This document shows, piece by piece, positions 47,864 to 56,833 of a DNA stretch of 61,016 nucleotides. Position numbers and translations under genes: made by a program. The stretch's first letter is position 1. Every line of letters starts with the position of its first letter. The stretch is from assembly GCF_002432125.1 (NCBI RefSeq), contig NZ_DJFS01000098.1:1-61016 (forward strand), given 5' to 3'. The stretch comes from Brevundimonas sp. UBA5866. Lineage in GTDB: Bacteria > Pseudomonadota > Alphaproteobacteria > Caulobacterales > Caulobacteraceae. The notes under the pieces were generated by a model. It was not told the DNA's origin. It ran no database searches and worked only from the letters and a program-made list of their open reading frames with translations.

Positions 47864-48628
47864 ATGGCCGACGGTGCGATTTCGACCATCCGAAGCACGG
47901 TTTCAGAAGGGGAATGGCGCGCGCGGGTGGAACTGGCTGCGCTGTACCGGCTGGTCGCGTTGAACGGGTGGGACGACATGATCTTCACCCATATATCCGC
48001 CCGCGTGCCGGGCCCGGAAACCCACTTTCTCATCAATCCCTACGGGTATTATTTCGAGGAAATGACCGCGTCCTGCCTGGTGAAGGTCGATCTGGACGGC
48101 AACGTCGTCCAGGAAACGGACAGCTTCATCAATCCGGCAGGATTCACCATCCATTCCGCCGTCCACGCCGCGCGCCCGGATGCCCACTTCGTCATCCATC
48201 TGCATACCGTGGCCGGTGTGGGCGTGGCGGGCCAGAAACATGGTCTTCTGCCGCTCAGCCAGAACGCCTGCCTGCTCCAGAACGATGTAGCCTATCATGG
48301 CTATGAGGGGCTTGCGCTCAATCATGACGAGCGTGAGCGTCTGGTCGCCGATATGGGCGACAAGAACATGATGCTGCTGAGAAACCACGGAACGCTGACG
48401 GTCGGAGAGACGGCCGCGGCGGCATGGGTCCGCATCTTCTTCCTGGAACGGGCCTGCGCCCAGCAGATCGCGGCGCTTTCGGCAGGTGTCGAAAACGTCT
48501 TGCATGCGCCGGACGCGGCCCAGGAGGAGACGCGCTATCAGGGACAGGGCATCGGCATGGTGTCCAGCCTGGCCTGGCCGGGGGCACTGCGCATGCTGGA
48601 CCGACGGTCGCCGGGTTACGATGCCTGA
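47864..48628 (+). CDS. Class II aldolase/adducin-family protein
   Basis: A 254-residue protein of the AraD/FucA fold: NGWDDMIFTHISARVPG, the metal-ligand pair HLH (His112, His114) in FVIHLHTVAG, and RNHGTLTVG, whose His would be the third metal ligand. Family members are aldolases or epimerases; the usual catalytic Glu cannot be assigned with confidence here. AGGAGGTCCGG precedes ATG 47864. The stop overlaps the next gene as TGATG. Function within the cell is unclear. Confidence 0.82.
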   Translation: MADGAISTIRSTVSEGEWRARVELAALYRLVALNGWDDMIFTHISARVPGPETHFLINPYGYYFEEMTASCLVKVDLDGNVVQETDSFINPAGFTIHSAVHAARPDAHFVIHLHTVAGVGVAGQKHGLLPLSQNACLLQNDVAYHGYEGLALNHDERERLVADMGDKNMMLLRNHGTLTVGETAAAAWVRIFFLERACAQQIAALSAGVENVLHAPDAAQEETRYQGQGIGMVSSLAWPGALRMLDRRSPGYDA

Positions 48629-49416
48629 TGAAACACCGCAGGGGGGTGTGGTGTTCTGCACTGCTGGGGGCGGTGCTGGCATTCGGTGCGGATCCAGTTC
48701 GGGCGGGCGCGTGGAACCAGTCCAAGGGGCAGGGGCAGCTGATCGTCAAATACGAGCCGGTCTGGTCGATCCATCGTTTTGATGCCGACGGCGACCGTTT
48801 CATGCAGGAGCATGAGCGCGTGGATCATGTCGTATCGCTGTGGGCTGAGTATGGCCTGAGCGAGCGGGTGACGTTGCTGCTCAAAACGGATTGGCAGGAT
48901 GCGGACGACGGCGTGCGCTCGTACCGCGGTATCGGTCCGACAGAAATCGGTGCCCGCTGGCAGTTTCTGTCCGTCGGCCAGACTGTCGCCTCGGTCCAGT
49001 CAACCTATGTCTCGGACAGCCAAGGGCGAAATGCCGCATGGGGATCGCCGGGCGAGGGTGCGCAGGAATTGGATATCAGGCTACTGGCGGGCCACACGTT
49101 CACCAAGGGCAGGCGAGCCAAGTTTGTCGAGGTCCAATTGGCCCGCCGATGGCGCGAAAGCCTGTCTGACGACACGCGTGTCGAGGCCACTGCCGGGGTT
49201 CATTTATCTAACGATTATACGCTCTTATCCCAGATATATGCCGGTCAGGGTGATGAGGAGGCCGGTGATAAAGGTGCGCGCTGGCTGACGGCGGAAATCG
49301 GGGCCGTGCGCCACTGGGACGCATGGTCGGCCCAACTCGGCTGGAGGGCCACCGTAGCCGGCCGCAAGGTCAATGCCGGTGATGGTCCCATTGTGGCTTT
49401 GTGGAGACGTTTTTAA
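48628..49416 (+). CDS. Secreted beta-barrel-like protein of unknown function
   Basis: A 262-residue protein with a signal peptide (KHRRGVWCSALLGAVLAFG, cut after VRA) and alternating amphipathic strands (YGLSERVTLLLKTDWQ, QTVASVQSTYVSDSQ, TLLSQIYAGQ), ending in LWRRF with a terminal phenylalanine, as expected for an outer-membrane barrel. Its start codon overlaps the aldolase-like gene's stop (TGATG). I could not assign a named family. It is probably an outer-membrane protein made together with the aldolase-like protein. Confidence 0.6.
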   Translation: MKHRRGVWCSALLGAVLAFGADPVRAGAWNQSKGQGQLIVKYEPVWSIHRFDADGDRFMQEHERVDHVVSLWAEYGLSERVTLLLKTDWQDADDGVRSYRGIGPTEIGARWQFLSVGQTVASVQSTYVSDSQGRNAAWGSPGEGAQELDIRLLAGHTFTKGRRAKFVEVQLARRWRESLSDDTRVEATAGVHLSNDYTLLSQIYAGQGDEEAGDKGARWLTAEIGAVRHWDAWSAQLGWRATVAGRKVNAGDGPIVALWRRF

Positions 49417-49515
49417 TCGACGGAAAAGCGTATTCCCCGCGTTAATTGAGATTCAATTGCGTCTGTCGCCACAGGCGCTATGCGAAACCGCAGTTCGTCG
49501 GGGAGAGTCTTGAGC

Positions 49516-50673
49516 GTGTTTAAGCGCCATTTTTTCATTATTGTGGCCGGTGCTGTCGTGGCACTGATGCTTGTTGCAGCTCTTTTGAAGATCACGCTTG
49601 GCGGCAATGACGCCCAGGGCGGCCCCGGTGGTCCCGGCGGGCGTGGCGGTCGCGGTGGTGGTCAGGAAGTGGCCGTAACCTCGCCGATTTCGCGCGAGTT
49701 CGCCGACCAGCTCAAGGTGCTGGGCGTGGCCCGCAGCCTGCGCTCGGTCAACATCACTTCCTCCACGTCCGAACTGGTCACCCGCGTGCTGTTCACCGAC
49801 GGCCAGCAGGTCGCCGCCGGTACGGCGCTGGTCGAACTGCAAGCCCGTGAGGAGGATGCGGCTATCATCAGCGCCCGTGCCGAGCTGACGCAGGCGCAGC
49901 GTGAATACGACCGCTATCAAATCCTCAGCGAGCGTGGCGTGGCCCCGCGCGTTCTGGCCGAACAGGCCGAAACCCGCCTGCAAACGGCCCGTGCTGCGGT
50001 TTCCGCCGCGGAGGCCCGTCGTGGCGACCGTGTGCTTCGTGCGCCGTTCTCGGGCGTGCTGGGGCTCAGCACCGTTACCGCCGGAACCCTGATCAGTCCC
50101 GGGACCGTAATCACCACCCTGGATGACCTCAGCAGCGTGCGTGTCGATTTTGCGGTGCCTGAGCGTTATCTCGGCAATCTGCGGTCCGGTACGCCGCTGA
50201 CCGCCACCTCGGATGCCTATCCGGGCGAGACTTTTTCGGGGCGTATTGCCCTGATGGATGTGCGTGTGAACGAACAGACCCGCGCTGTGACGGCACGGGC
50301 CGAGTTCCCCAATCCCGGTGGTCGTATCCGTCCGGGTATGATGATGCGTGTGGCCGTTGAACGCGGCCAGCGTCAGGCGCTGGCCGTGCCGGAAGCGGCG
50401 GTCCAGTACGAAGGGGCGGGGGCCTTTGTCTATCGTCTGGCCGGTGCGGATAACGGCACCATCGCCCAGCGCGTCGAGGTTGAAACGGGAACGGTCGAAA
50501 ACGGTTTTGTCGAGATCGTTTCGGGACTTGGCGGGAACGACCGTATCGTCTCATCGGGTCTGAACCGCATCCAACCGGGCGCTCCGGTTCGTGAGGCCGG
50601 TACCGGTGGAAACGGACGCGGTCGCGCTGCGCCCGCAGCGGGCGCGGCCCCGGCCAAGGCTGCTGCACGATGA
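49516..50673 (+). CDS. RND efflux periplasmic adaptor (MexE/AcrA-like)
   Basis: A 385-residue membrane-fusion protein: an N-terminal membrane anchor (FIIVAGAVVALMLVAALL), a Gly/Gln-rich linker (GGPGGPGGRGGRGGG), a biotinyl-lipoyl-like barrel, a coiled-coil hairpin (AELTQAQREYDRYQILSERG, about 120-140) and the beta-barrel domain with GEFSGRI-like PGETFSGRIALMD. The C-terminus is an Ala/Gly/Pro tail. The start is GTG 49516 after GGGGAGA; TTG 49510 is an alternative. The stop overlaps the pump gene by four bases (TGATGA). No outer-membrane channel gene is nearby. Confidence 0.87.
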   Translation: MFKRHFFIIVAGAVVALMLVAALLKITLGGNDAQGGPGGPGGRGGRGGGQEVAVTSPISREFADQLKVLGVARSLRSVNITSSTSELVTRVLFTDGQQVAAGTALVELQAREEDAAIISARAELTQAQREYDRYQILSERGVAPRVLAEQAETRLQTARAAVSAAEARRGDRVLRAPFSGVLGLSTVTAGTLISPGTVITTLDDLSSVRVDFAVPERYLGNLRSGTPLTATSDAYPGETFSGRIALMDVRVNEQTRAVTARAEFPNPGGRIRPGMMMRVAVERGQRQALAVPEAAVQYEGAGAFVYRLAGADNGTIAQRVEVETGTVENGFVEIVSGLGGNDRIVSSGLNRIQPGAPVREAGTGGNGRGRAAPAAGAAPAKAAAR

Positions 50674-53600
50674 TGCTGTCGGATGTTTCGGTCCGCCGCC
50701 CCGTATTTGCGGCGGTTGCGGCCATTGTGCTGTGTGTGATCGGCGTGGCGGCCTTCTTCATGCTGCCGGTCCGCGAGCTTCCTGACGTCGATCCGCCGGT
50801 GGTGTCGGTCAGCACCAGCTATGCCGGTGCCTCTGCCGAGGTTATCGAAAGCCGGATCACCGAACCGATCGAACAGCAGATTGCCGGTATCCAGGGTGTG
50901 GAACGCATCACCTCGACCAGCCGTGACGGCCGTTCGAACGTGAACATCGAGTTCTCTCTCGACCGCAATATCGACGATGCCGCCAACGATGTGCGTGACC
51001 GCGTCTCGCGGGTGATGGGGCGTCTGCCGGATCAGGCCGACCCGCCCACGGTGTCGAAGGCCGACTCCGACTCGTCGCCGATCATGATCCTGTTCCTGCG
51101 TTCGACCACGCTGAACCGTCTTGAACTGACGGACTATGCCGACCGCTATCTGGTGGACCGTTTTGCGACGGTGCCGGGCGTGGCGCAGGTGAATATTTTC
51201 GGCGACCAGACCTATGCCATGCGTATCTGGCTGGACCCGCAGGCCCTCGCAGCGCGCGGGCTGACGGTGACCGATGTCGAGCAATCGCTGTCGAGCCAGA
51301 ACGTAGAGCTGCCCGCCGGTTCGCTGGAAGCCAGCCAGAAGGACTATACCGTCCGCGTGGCGCGTAACTATTCGCGCCCCGAGGACTTTGCCAACCTGCC
51401 GATTGGCACCCGTGGGTCGGCCTCGACCGCGGCTGGCGAACTGGTGGGACAGGCCACCTATGTGACGCGCCTGGGCGATATCGCCCGCGTGGAAGAAGGT
51501 CCTGTCGAGCACCGCCGTCTGTTCCGCGGCAACAGCGTGGACCAGATCGGTCTTGCCATCACCCGTCAGGCCCAGTCGAACGACCTTGAGATCAGCGCCG
51601 GTGTCCGCGAACTTATGAACGAGGTTCAGGACAGCCTGCCGGCGGGTACGACGCTGGAAGTCGGCTCTGACAACTCGGTCTTTACGTCCCACGCGATTGA
51701 CGAGGTGTGGATCACCATCGGCATCGCTATGGCGCTGGTGGCGCTGGTCAACTTCGTCTTTCTGGGCAGTCTGCGCGCGGCCATCGTGCCGTCGGTGGTG
51801 GCCCCGATCTGTCTGCTGGCGACGTTCATCGTTCTGGCTCCGCTGGGCTTCTCGCTGAACCTGCTGACCCTGCTGGCACTGGTGCTGGCGATCGGTCTGG
51901 TGGTGGATGACGCCATTGTGGTGGTCGAGAATATCCAGCGCCGTCTGGATCAGGGCGAGCCGCCGCTGGTCGCCGCCGAGCGCGGGGCCCGTCAGGTGTT
52001 CTTCGCCGTTGTGGCAACCACAATCGTGCTGCTGTCGGTGTTCGCACCGCTGATGTTCCTGCCGGGCTATGTGGGCCGTTTGTTCGTGGAGCTGGCGGCG
52101 GCGATTGCTGCGGCCGTCTTCTTCTCGGCCTTCCTCGCGCTCAGCCTGTCGCCGATGATGTCGTCGAAGATCCTGCGCCCGACCACCACGACCGGCTGGC
52201 TGGGCCGCAAGGTCGATTATGCGATGGACAGGCTGAAAAACTCCTACGTCAACTCGCTGAACATGCTGATGGGACGGCGTCTGGCGATTGGCGGGGTTGT
52301 GGCGGCGGTTGTCTTGATCGGTGCCGGTGGTGTGGGCATGGCCCTGCTGCTGCCCAGCGAACTGGTGCCCGATGAAGACCGTGGCCGCGTAATGGTGCGT
52401 GTCTCGGGTCCGGAAGGGGCGGGCTATGACTACATCCGCGAAATCCTGCTGGGCATGGAGCCGATCTTCGAGGATTACCGCGAGAGCGGAGAGGTCAATA
52501 ACTACCTGATCACCTCGCCGGGCTTTGGCGGCGGCTCGTTCAACTCGGGCAATGTGATCCTCAATCTGGCCGACTGGTCCGAACGCGACCGTGCGGCCTC
52601 CGAAATCGCGCAGGAACTGAACGGTCGTCTGCGCGGCCAGACCGGCGCACAGGTCAATGCTTCCACGCCCGGTGCCTTCCAGCGCGGCGGTGGCGGCGGC
52701 GGCAGCAACTCTGTCGAGATGATCGTGACCGGTACGGATTATGCCCAGATCTACAACTGGCTGCAGCCGGTTCTGGCCGCGGCACAGGCCAATCCCAGGC
52801 TGTCGCGTCCGCGCTTGAACTATGAGCCGAACGCGCCGCGCCTGCTGGTGGATGTCGATCCGCAAAAGGCCGCCGCGCTTGGCGTATCCAGCCAGCAGAT
52901 CGGCCGCACCCTGGAAACCATGTTCGGTTCGCGTCGTGCCACCACCTATATCAAGGGTGGTCAGGAATATGACGTCATCCTGCAAACCGACCGCGACAAC
53001 CGCCGCAATATTTCGGATCTGGAGGGGCTCTATGTCTCGACGGGTTCGGGCCAGCTGGTGCCCCTGTCGTCGGTGGTGACGACGCAGACCTCGGGCGATA
53101 CGCCTGACCGTCGCCGACTTGACCGTCAGCGCGCCATCACCCTTGCGGCAGACCTGACGCCCGGCATGACCATTGCAGACGCCGTTCAGTTCCTGACCGA
53201 CGAGGCGGCCAAACAACCCCAGGGCGTGGTGAACATCCGCTGGGGCGGCACGGCACGCGATCAGGCCGAGGCGGGCGGCGCTGTGATGTGGGCCTTCATT
53301 CTGGCGCTGATGCTGGTGTTCCTGGTGCTGGCCGCCCAGTTCGAAAGCTGGATTACACCTGCGGTCATCATGCTTACGGTGCCGCTGGCGGCGGCGGGCG
53401 GGCTGTTCGGTTTGCTGATGACCGGTTCCAGCCTGAATATCTACAGCCAGATCGGTCTGATCATTCTGGTCGGTATCGCGGCCAAGAACGGCATTCTGAT
53501 CGTGGAGTTCGCCAACCAGCTGCGTGACCAGGGCCGCAGTGTCCGCGAAGCGATCGTAGAGGCTTCGTCTCTGCGCCTGCGCCCGATCATCATGACTTCG

Positions 53601-53855
53601 CTGGCCTCGGCCTTCGGGGCCTTGCCGCTGATGCTGTGGCAGGGTGCCGGTGCGGGCAGCCGTCAGACGATCGGTTCGGTGATCTTCTGCGGGGCCTTGT
53701 TCGCCACGCTGCTGACCCTGTTCGTTGTGCCGGTCATCTATGGCGTTCTGGCCCGCTTCACGCGGTCGCCGGAATATACCAGTCGACTGATCGAGAAGTG
53801 GGAAGCCGAAGAAAAGGCCGCAGGCCGCGAACCGGACATGACGCCGGGCCACTGA
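50670..53855 (+). CDS. RND efflux pump permease (AcrB/MexF-like, HAE1 family)
   Basis: A 1061-residue inner-membrane pump with twelve helices and two large periplasmic loops. VRRPVFAAVAAIVL marks the first helix; GLVVDDAIVVVENIQRRLD in helix 4 carries the proton-relay Asp pair (about 412-413); a Gly-rich insert FQRGGGGGGSNSVEM follows the second porter loop. It is driven by the proton gradient and works with the adaptor. Substrates cannot be predicted. A terminator follows at 53859. Confidence 0.93.
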   Translation: MMLSDVSVRRPVFAAVAAIVLCVIGVAAFFMLPVRELPDVDPPVVSVSTSYAGASAEVIESRITEPIEQQIAGIQGVERITSTSRDGRSNVNIEFSLDRNIDDAANDVRDRVSRVMGRLPDQADPPTVSKADSDSSPIMILFLRSTTLNRLELTDYADRYLVDRFATVPGVAQVNIFGDQTYAMRIWLDPQALAARGLTVTDVEQSLSSQNVELPAGSLEASQKDYTVRVARNYSRPEDFANLPIGTRGSASTAAGELVGQATYVTRLGDIARVEEGPVEHRRLFRGNSVDQIGLAITRQAQSNDLEISAGVRELMNEVQDSLPAGTTLEVGSDNSVFTSHAIDEVWITIGIAMALVALVNFVFLGSLRAAIVPSVVAPICLLATFIVLAPLGFSLNLLTLLALVLAIGLVVDDAIVVVENIQRRLDQGEPPLVAAERGARQVFFAVVATTIVLLSVFAPLMFLPGYVGRLFVELAAAIAAAVFFSAFLALSLSPMMSSKILRPTTTTGWLGRKVDYAMDRLKNSYVNSLNMLMGRRLAIGGVVAAVVLIGAGGVGMALLLPSELVPDEDRGRVMVRVSGPEGAGYDYIREILLGMEPIFEDYRESGEVNNYLITSPGFGGGSFNSGNVILNLADWSERDRAASEIAQELNGRLRGQTGAQVNASTPGAFQRGGGGGGSNSVEMIVTGTDYAQIYNWLQPVLAAAQANPRLSRPRLNYEPNAPRLLVDVDPQKAAALGVSSQQIGRTLETMFGSRRATTYIKGGQEYDVILQTDRDNRRNISDLEGLYVSTGSGQLVPLSSVVTTQTSGDTPDRRRLDRQRAITLAADLTPGMTIADAVQFLTDEAAKQPQGVVNIRWGGTARDQAEAGGAVMWAFILALMLVFLVLAAQFESWITPAVIMLTVPLAAAGGLFGLLMTGSSLNIYSQIGLIILVGIAAKNGILIVEFANQLRDQGRSVREAIVEASSLRLRPIIMTSLASAFGALPLMLWQGAGAGSRQTIGSVIFCGALFATLLTLFVVPVIYGVLARFTRSPEYTSRLIEKWEAEEKAAGREPDMTPGH

Positions 53856-53858
53856 CAG

Positions 53859-53892
53859 AAAAGGGCGCTCCTGTTCGGAGCGCCCTTTTTTA
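53859..53892 (+). terminator. Intrinsic terminator after the RND operon
   Basis: AAAAGGGCGCTCC (53859-53871) pairs perfectly with GGAGCGCCCTTTT (53877-53889), loop TGTTC, followed by more T. Nearly palindromic, so it may also serve the convergent cytochrome gene. Confidence 0.9.
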
Positions 53893-53913
53893 GTTCCGGC
53901 ACTGATCGATGGT

Positions 53914-54441
53914 TCAGTTCACTGCCGGTGTTTGCGTTGCCGGAGCCCCGTAACCGGTTTCCACCTTCAGAAAGGCGATGACATCGCGTCGGTCCTGCTC
54001 GGCGGCAATGCCGACAAAGCTCATCTTGTTGCCGGGCAGGAAGTCACGCGGGCGTTCCAGCCAGTGATCCAGTTTCTCGGCATCCCAGACAAAGTCTGCG
54101 GTCTTCAGGGCCTCCGAGTAGCGGTATTTTTCATGTGTGCCGACCGTGCTGCCAAACAGGCCGTACAGGTTCGGGCCGGTCATGTTCGGACCGCCATCGG
54201 TGATGGTGTGACACGACCGGCAGCGGGCAAATACACGACGGCCGTTGTCGAGATCACCCGCATTGTAGGGCGCGGGAAGGCTGGCCAGCAGCGCCAGCTT
54301 TTCCGCCTCGCCCAGTTCCGGCTTGGCGGGCTTGGCCGGTGCATCATTGGCCGAGGGCTCGGAGCCACAGGCCGACAGGCCAAGAACCAAGGCACCGGCC
54401 AGCGGTGCGATCAGGTAAACGGATTTCGATTTCGGCGACAT
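53914..54441 (-). CDS. Lipoprotein cytochrome c
   Basis: A 175-residue class I cytochrome c with the haem site CRSCH (Cys74, Cys77, His78) and a distal Met140 in GNKMSFVG. LSAC (Cys25) is a lipobox, so it is predicted to be anchored rather than free. Between lies a Pro/Ala/Lys linker. The fold is that of the membrane-anchored cytochrome c2-like (CycM) proteins, which may carry electrons to an oxidase. It is divergent from feoAB with a 199-base gap. Haem lyase genes are absent here. Confidence 0.88.
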   Translation of the reverse strand: MSPKSKSVYLIAPLAGALVLGLSACGSEPSANDAPAKPAKPELGEAEKLALLASLPAPYNAGDLDNGRRVFARCRSCHTITDGGPNMTGPNLYGLFGSTVGTHEKYRYSEALKTADFVWDAEKLDHWLERPRDFLPGNKMSFVGIAAEQDRRDVIAFLKVETGYGAPATQTPAVN

Positions 54442-54577
54442 GCAGACCTCTATGACTCTGCGTCCACTCTAGTGGAAAGCCGCAGTTCGCCAAACGGGAC
54501 AGAATGCCCACGCTTTCGGGGATAAATCGGCGGGTTCCACGAATGTTACAGCGCGTGTTACTGGACGTCGGGCTAAC

Positions 54578-54596
54578 GTAGGTGATAATCACTATC
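54578..54596. promoter_or_regulatory. Fur-box-like site upstream of feoA
   Basis: A 19-base sequence with core GTGATAATCACTATC matches the consensus GATAATGATAATCATTATC at 14 of 19 positions, by hand. It lies 44 bases before feoA and covers a possible -10 (GATAAT, 54584-54589). Iron-dependent repression by Fur is the natural reading. Confidence 0.6.
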
Positions 54597-54640
54597 AAAA
54601 CCGCCCGAGTAAGCGCCAGGCGCTGCCAGAACAGAGAAAA

Positions 54641-54907
54641 ATGTCCAAAACCATCAGGTTGAGTGAGGCGCGGCGAGGGGACCGCGGCGTCATCGTGCAA
54701 GTGGGCGACCACAGCCAGCATCAGGAACACGAGGCTGAACTCGAGCGCCGTCTGCTGGAACTGGGACTGGTCGAGGGGGCGTCTGTCGAGCTGTTGCATG
54801 AAGGCCTGTTCGGCCGCGATCCCATTGCCATCAAGGTGGACGACATGCGCGTGGCGCTGCGTCGTCACGAGGCGGTGAATCTGACAATCGAGATCGAGGC
54901 CGCCTGA
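54641..54907 (+). CDS. feoA: Ferrous iron transport protein FeoA
   Basis: An 88-residue SH3-like protein with LSEARRGDRGVIVQVG, RRLLELGLVEGASVELLHE and the C-terminal MRVALRRHEAVNLTIE, a standard FeoA. It is needed for Feo-mediated Fe2+ uptake, probably by regulating FeoB. ATG 54641, with a two-base gap to feoB. No feoC follows. Confidence 0.9.
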   Translation: MSKTIRLSEARRGDRGVIVQVGDHSQHQEHEAELERRLLELGLVEGASVELLHEGLFGRDPIAIKVDDMRVALRRHEAVNLTIEIEAA

Positions 54908-54909
54908 GT

Positions 54910-56781
54910 ATGCCGGATCAATCCAAAGCGGTTCGGTTTGCCCTGATCGGCAATCCGAACAGCGGCAAGACTGCGCTGTTCAACGCCCTGACGGGATCGC
55001 ACCAAAAGGTCGCCAACTATGCGGGCGTCACGGTCGAACGCAAGGAAGGCCGCGTCCAGGCGGCGGACGGTCGCGTTCTGACGGTCACGGACCTGCCGGG
55101 CACCTATTCGCTGCGTGCCCGCTCGCTGGACGAAGAGGTCACGCGCGACATCGTGCTGGGCGTGAGGGCCGATACCCCGCCGCAGGACGTTATGGTGCTG
55201 GTGGCCGATTCCACCAATCTGCGACTGGTGCTGCGTCTGGCGCAGGAACTGAAGCAGGTTGGCCGCCCGATGGTGGTGGCCCTCAACATGTATGACATCG
55301 CCCAGCGCCAGGGCATCCAGATCGATCTGGACGGACTGTCGCGGGAACTGGGTGCGCCCGTAGTGACCACGGTCGCCACCCGCAAGCGCGGCCTGCCCGA
55401 ACTGATCGAGGCTATCGAAGCCCAGGCCAAGCTGGCGGCCGACGACAGCCAAAGCCAGTGGCATGCGCCCTCGGCCGCAGAAATCCGAAACGCCCACCGT
55501 GAGGCGGAGCGGATGATGAAGGCCTATGTGAAGCCTCCCAAGCGTCCGGATACACTGACCGGCAAGCTGGATGGCCTACTACTGCATCCTGTGGCGGGTC
55601 TGGCCATTCTGCTGGGCATTCTGTTCGTCATGTTTCAGGCCGTGTTTACGTGGGCGACGCCCGCGATGGACGGTATCGAGGCGGGCTTTGGCCTGTTGGG
55701 CGAATGGATCGGTGCCACAGTGGGTAACGATCTTCTGCGCAGCCTTCTGGTTGACGGTCTGATCGGCGGTGTTGGCAGTGTGCTGGTGTTCCTGCCGCAG
55801 ATCCTGCTGATCTTCCTGTTCATCATCATCTTGGAAGATCTGGGCTATATGGCCCGCGCGGCCTTCCTGATGGACAAGATCATGGGCGGGGCAGGGCTGC
55901 ACGGCCGTGCTTTCATCCCGTTGCTGTCCAGCTTCGCCTGCGCCATTCCGGGCATCATGTCCACGCGGGTGATCAATTCGAAACGCGATCGTCTGACCAC
56001 AATCCTGATCGCGCCGCTGATGACGTGTTCGGCGCGGATTCCGGTTTACACCCTCATCATTGCGGCCTTTATCCCTGACACCAAGGTCTGGGGCTGGGCC
56101 TCGTTGCAGGGCTTGGTGATGTTCGGCCTGTACGCTGCCGGTATCGTCAGCGCACTGCTGGTTTCGGTGGTGATCCGCCGCATCTTCTGGCGCGGTATGG
56201 TCGAGCCGTTCATGATGGAACTGCCGGCTTACAAGATCCCCGACATGAAGTCGGTGCTGATGAACCTGTGGTTGCGCGCGAAAATCTTCATCAACCGTGC
56301 GGGCAAGATCATCCTGCCGCTGATGGTGATCGTCTGGGCGCTGTCGACCTTCCCCTATCCGCCGGAAGGCGCGACCGGACCGGACATCGACTATTCGTTC
56401 GCGGGCATGATCGGCAAATTCCTCGAACCCATCTTTGCTCCGATCGGTTTCGGATGGCAGATGGTGGTGGCCCTGGTGCCGGGTATGGCCGCGCGCGAAG
56501 TGGCCGTGGGCGTGCTGGGCACCGTCTATTCGGTCGCCAATGCCGAGGACAATGTCGGTACGCTGGCTTCCATTCTGGCCAATGACTGGTCGCTGGCTAC
56601 GGGTCTGGCCTTCCTGGCGTGGTACATCTTTGCCCCGCAATGCCTGCCGACCATCGGCGTGGTCCAGCGCGAGACGGGATCGAAAAAGTGGACGGCTATC
56701 TTTGTCGTCTATCTGTTCGCACTGGCCTATCTGGCGGCCTTTATCACCTACAATGTCGCCGTCGCCCTCGGCGCGGGCTGA
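54910..56781 (+). CDS. feoB: Ferrous iron transporter FeoB (short form)
   Basis: A 623-residue GTPase-permease. G1 GNPNSGKT (14-21), switch I ANYAGVTVERKEG, G3 DLPGTYS (61-67) and G4 NMYD are visible, followed by about eleven membrane helices with Gate motifs: CAIPGIMSTR and, after helix 7, MTCSARIPVYTLI with a cysteine. E. coli FeoB has 773 residues; this version lacks the extra C-terminal part, as in many alphaproteobacteria. It takes up Fe2+ across the inner membrane. Transcription likely ends at 56802-56833. Confidence 0.95.
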   Translation: MPDQSKAVRFALIGNPNSGKTALFNALTGSHQKVANYAGVTVERKEGRVQAADGRVLTVTDLPGTYSLRARSLDEEVTRDIVLGVRADTPPQDVMVLVADSTNLRLVLRLAQELKQVGRPMVVALNMYDIAQRQGIQIDLDGLSRELGAPVVTTVATRKRGLPELIEAIEAQAKLAADDSQSQWHAPSAAEIRNAHREAERMMKAYVKPPKRPDTLTGKLDGLLLHPVAGLAILLGILFVMFQAVFTWATPAMDGIEAGFGLLGEWIGATVGNDLLRSLLVDGLIGGVGSVLVFLPQILLIFLFIIILEDLGYMARAAFLMDKIMGGAGLHGRAFIPLLSSFACAIPGIMSTRVINSKRDRLTTILIAPLMTCSARIPVYTLIIAAFIPDTKVWGWASLQGLVMFGLYAAGIVSALLVSVVIRRIFWRGMVEPFMMELPAYKIPDMKSVLMNLWLRAKIFINRAGKIILPLMVIVWALSTFPYPPEGATGPDIDYSFAGMIGKFLEPIFAPIGFGWQMVVALVPGMAAREVAVGVLGTVYSVANAEDNVGTLASILANDWSLATGLAFLAWYIFAPQCLPTIGVVQRETGSKKWTAIFVVYLFALAYLAAFITYNVAVALGAG

Positions 56782-56801
56782 TTGGGCCAGGTCCGGTACA
56801 G

Positions 56802-56833
56802 AAAAAGCCCCCGAAGATTTTCGGGGGCTTTTT
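56802..56833. terminator. Bidirectional terminator between feoB and tetR
   Basis: AAAAAGCCCCCGAA (56802-56815) pairs with TTCGGGGGCTTTTT (56820-56833) around GATT. It can serve both convergent genes; the tetR stop begins at 56834. Confidence 0.9.

Noticed and set aside
50430..53852. A 1140-codon open frame on the minus strand opposite the RND pump
   Set aside because: It is the antisense of a clear RND pump gene and has a His/Arg/Gln-rich composition typical of shadow frames in high-GC DNA; there is no ribosome site.
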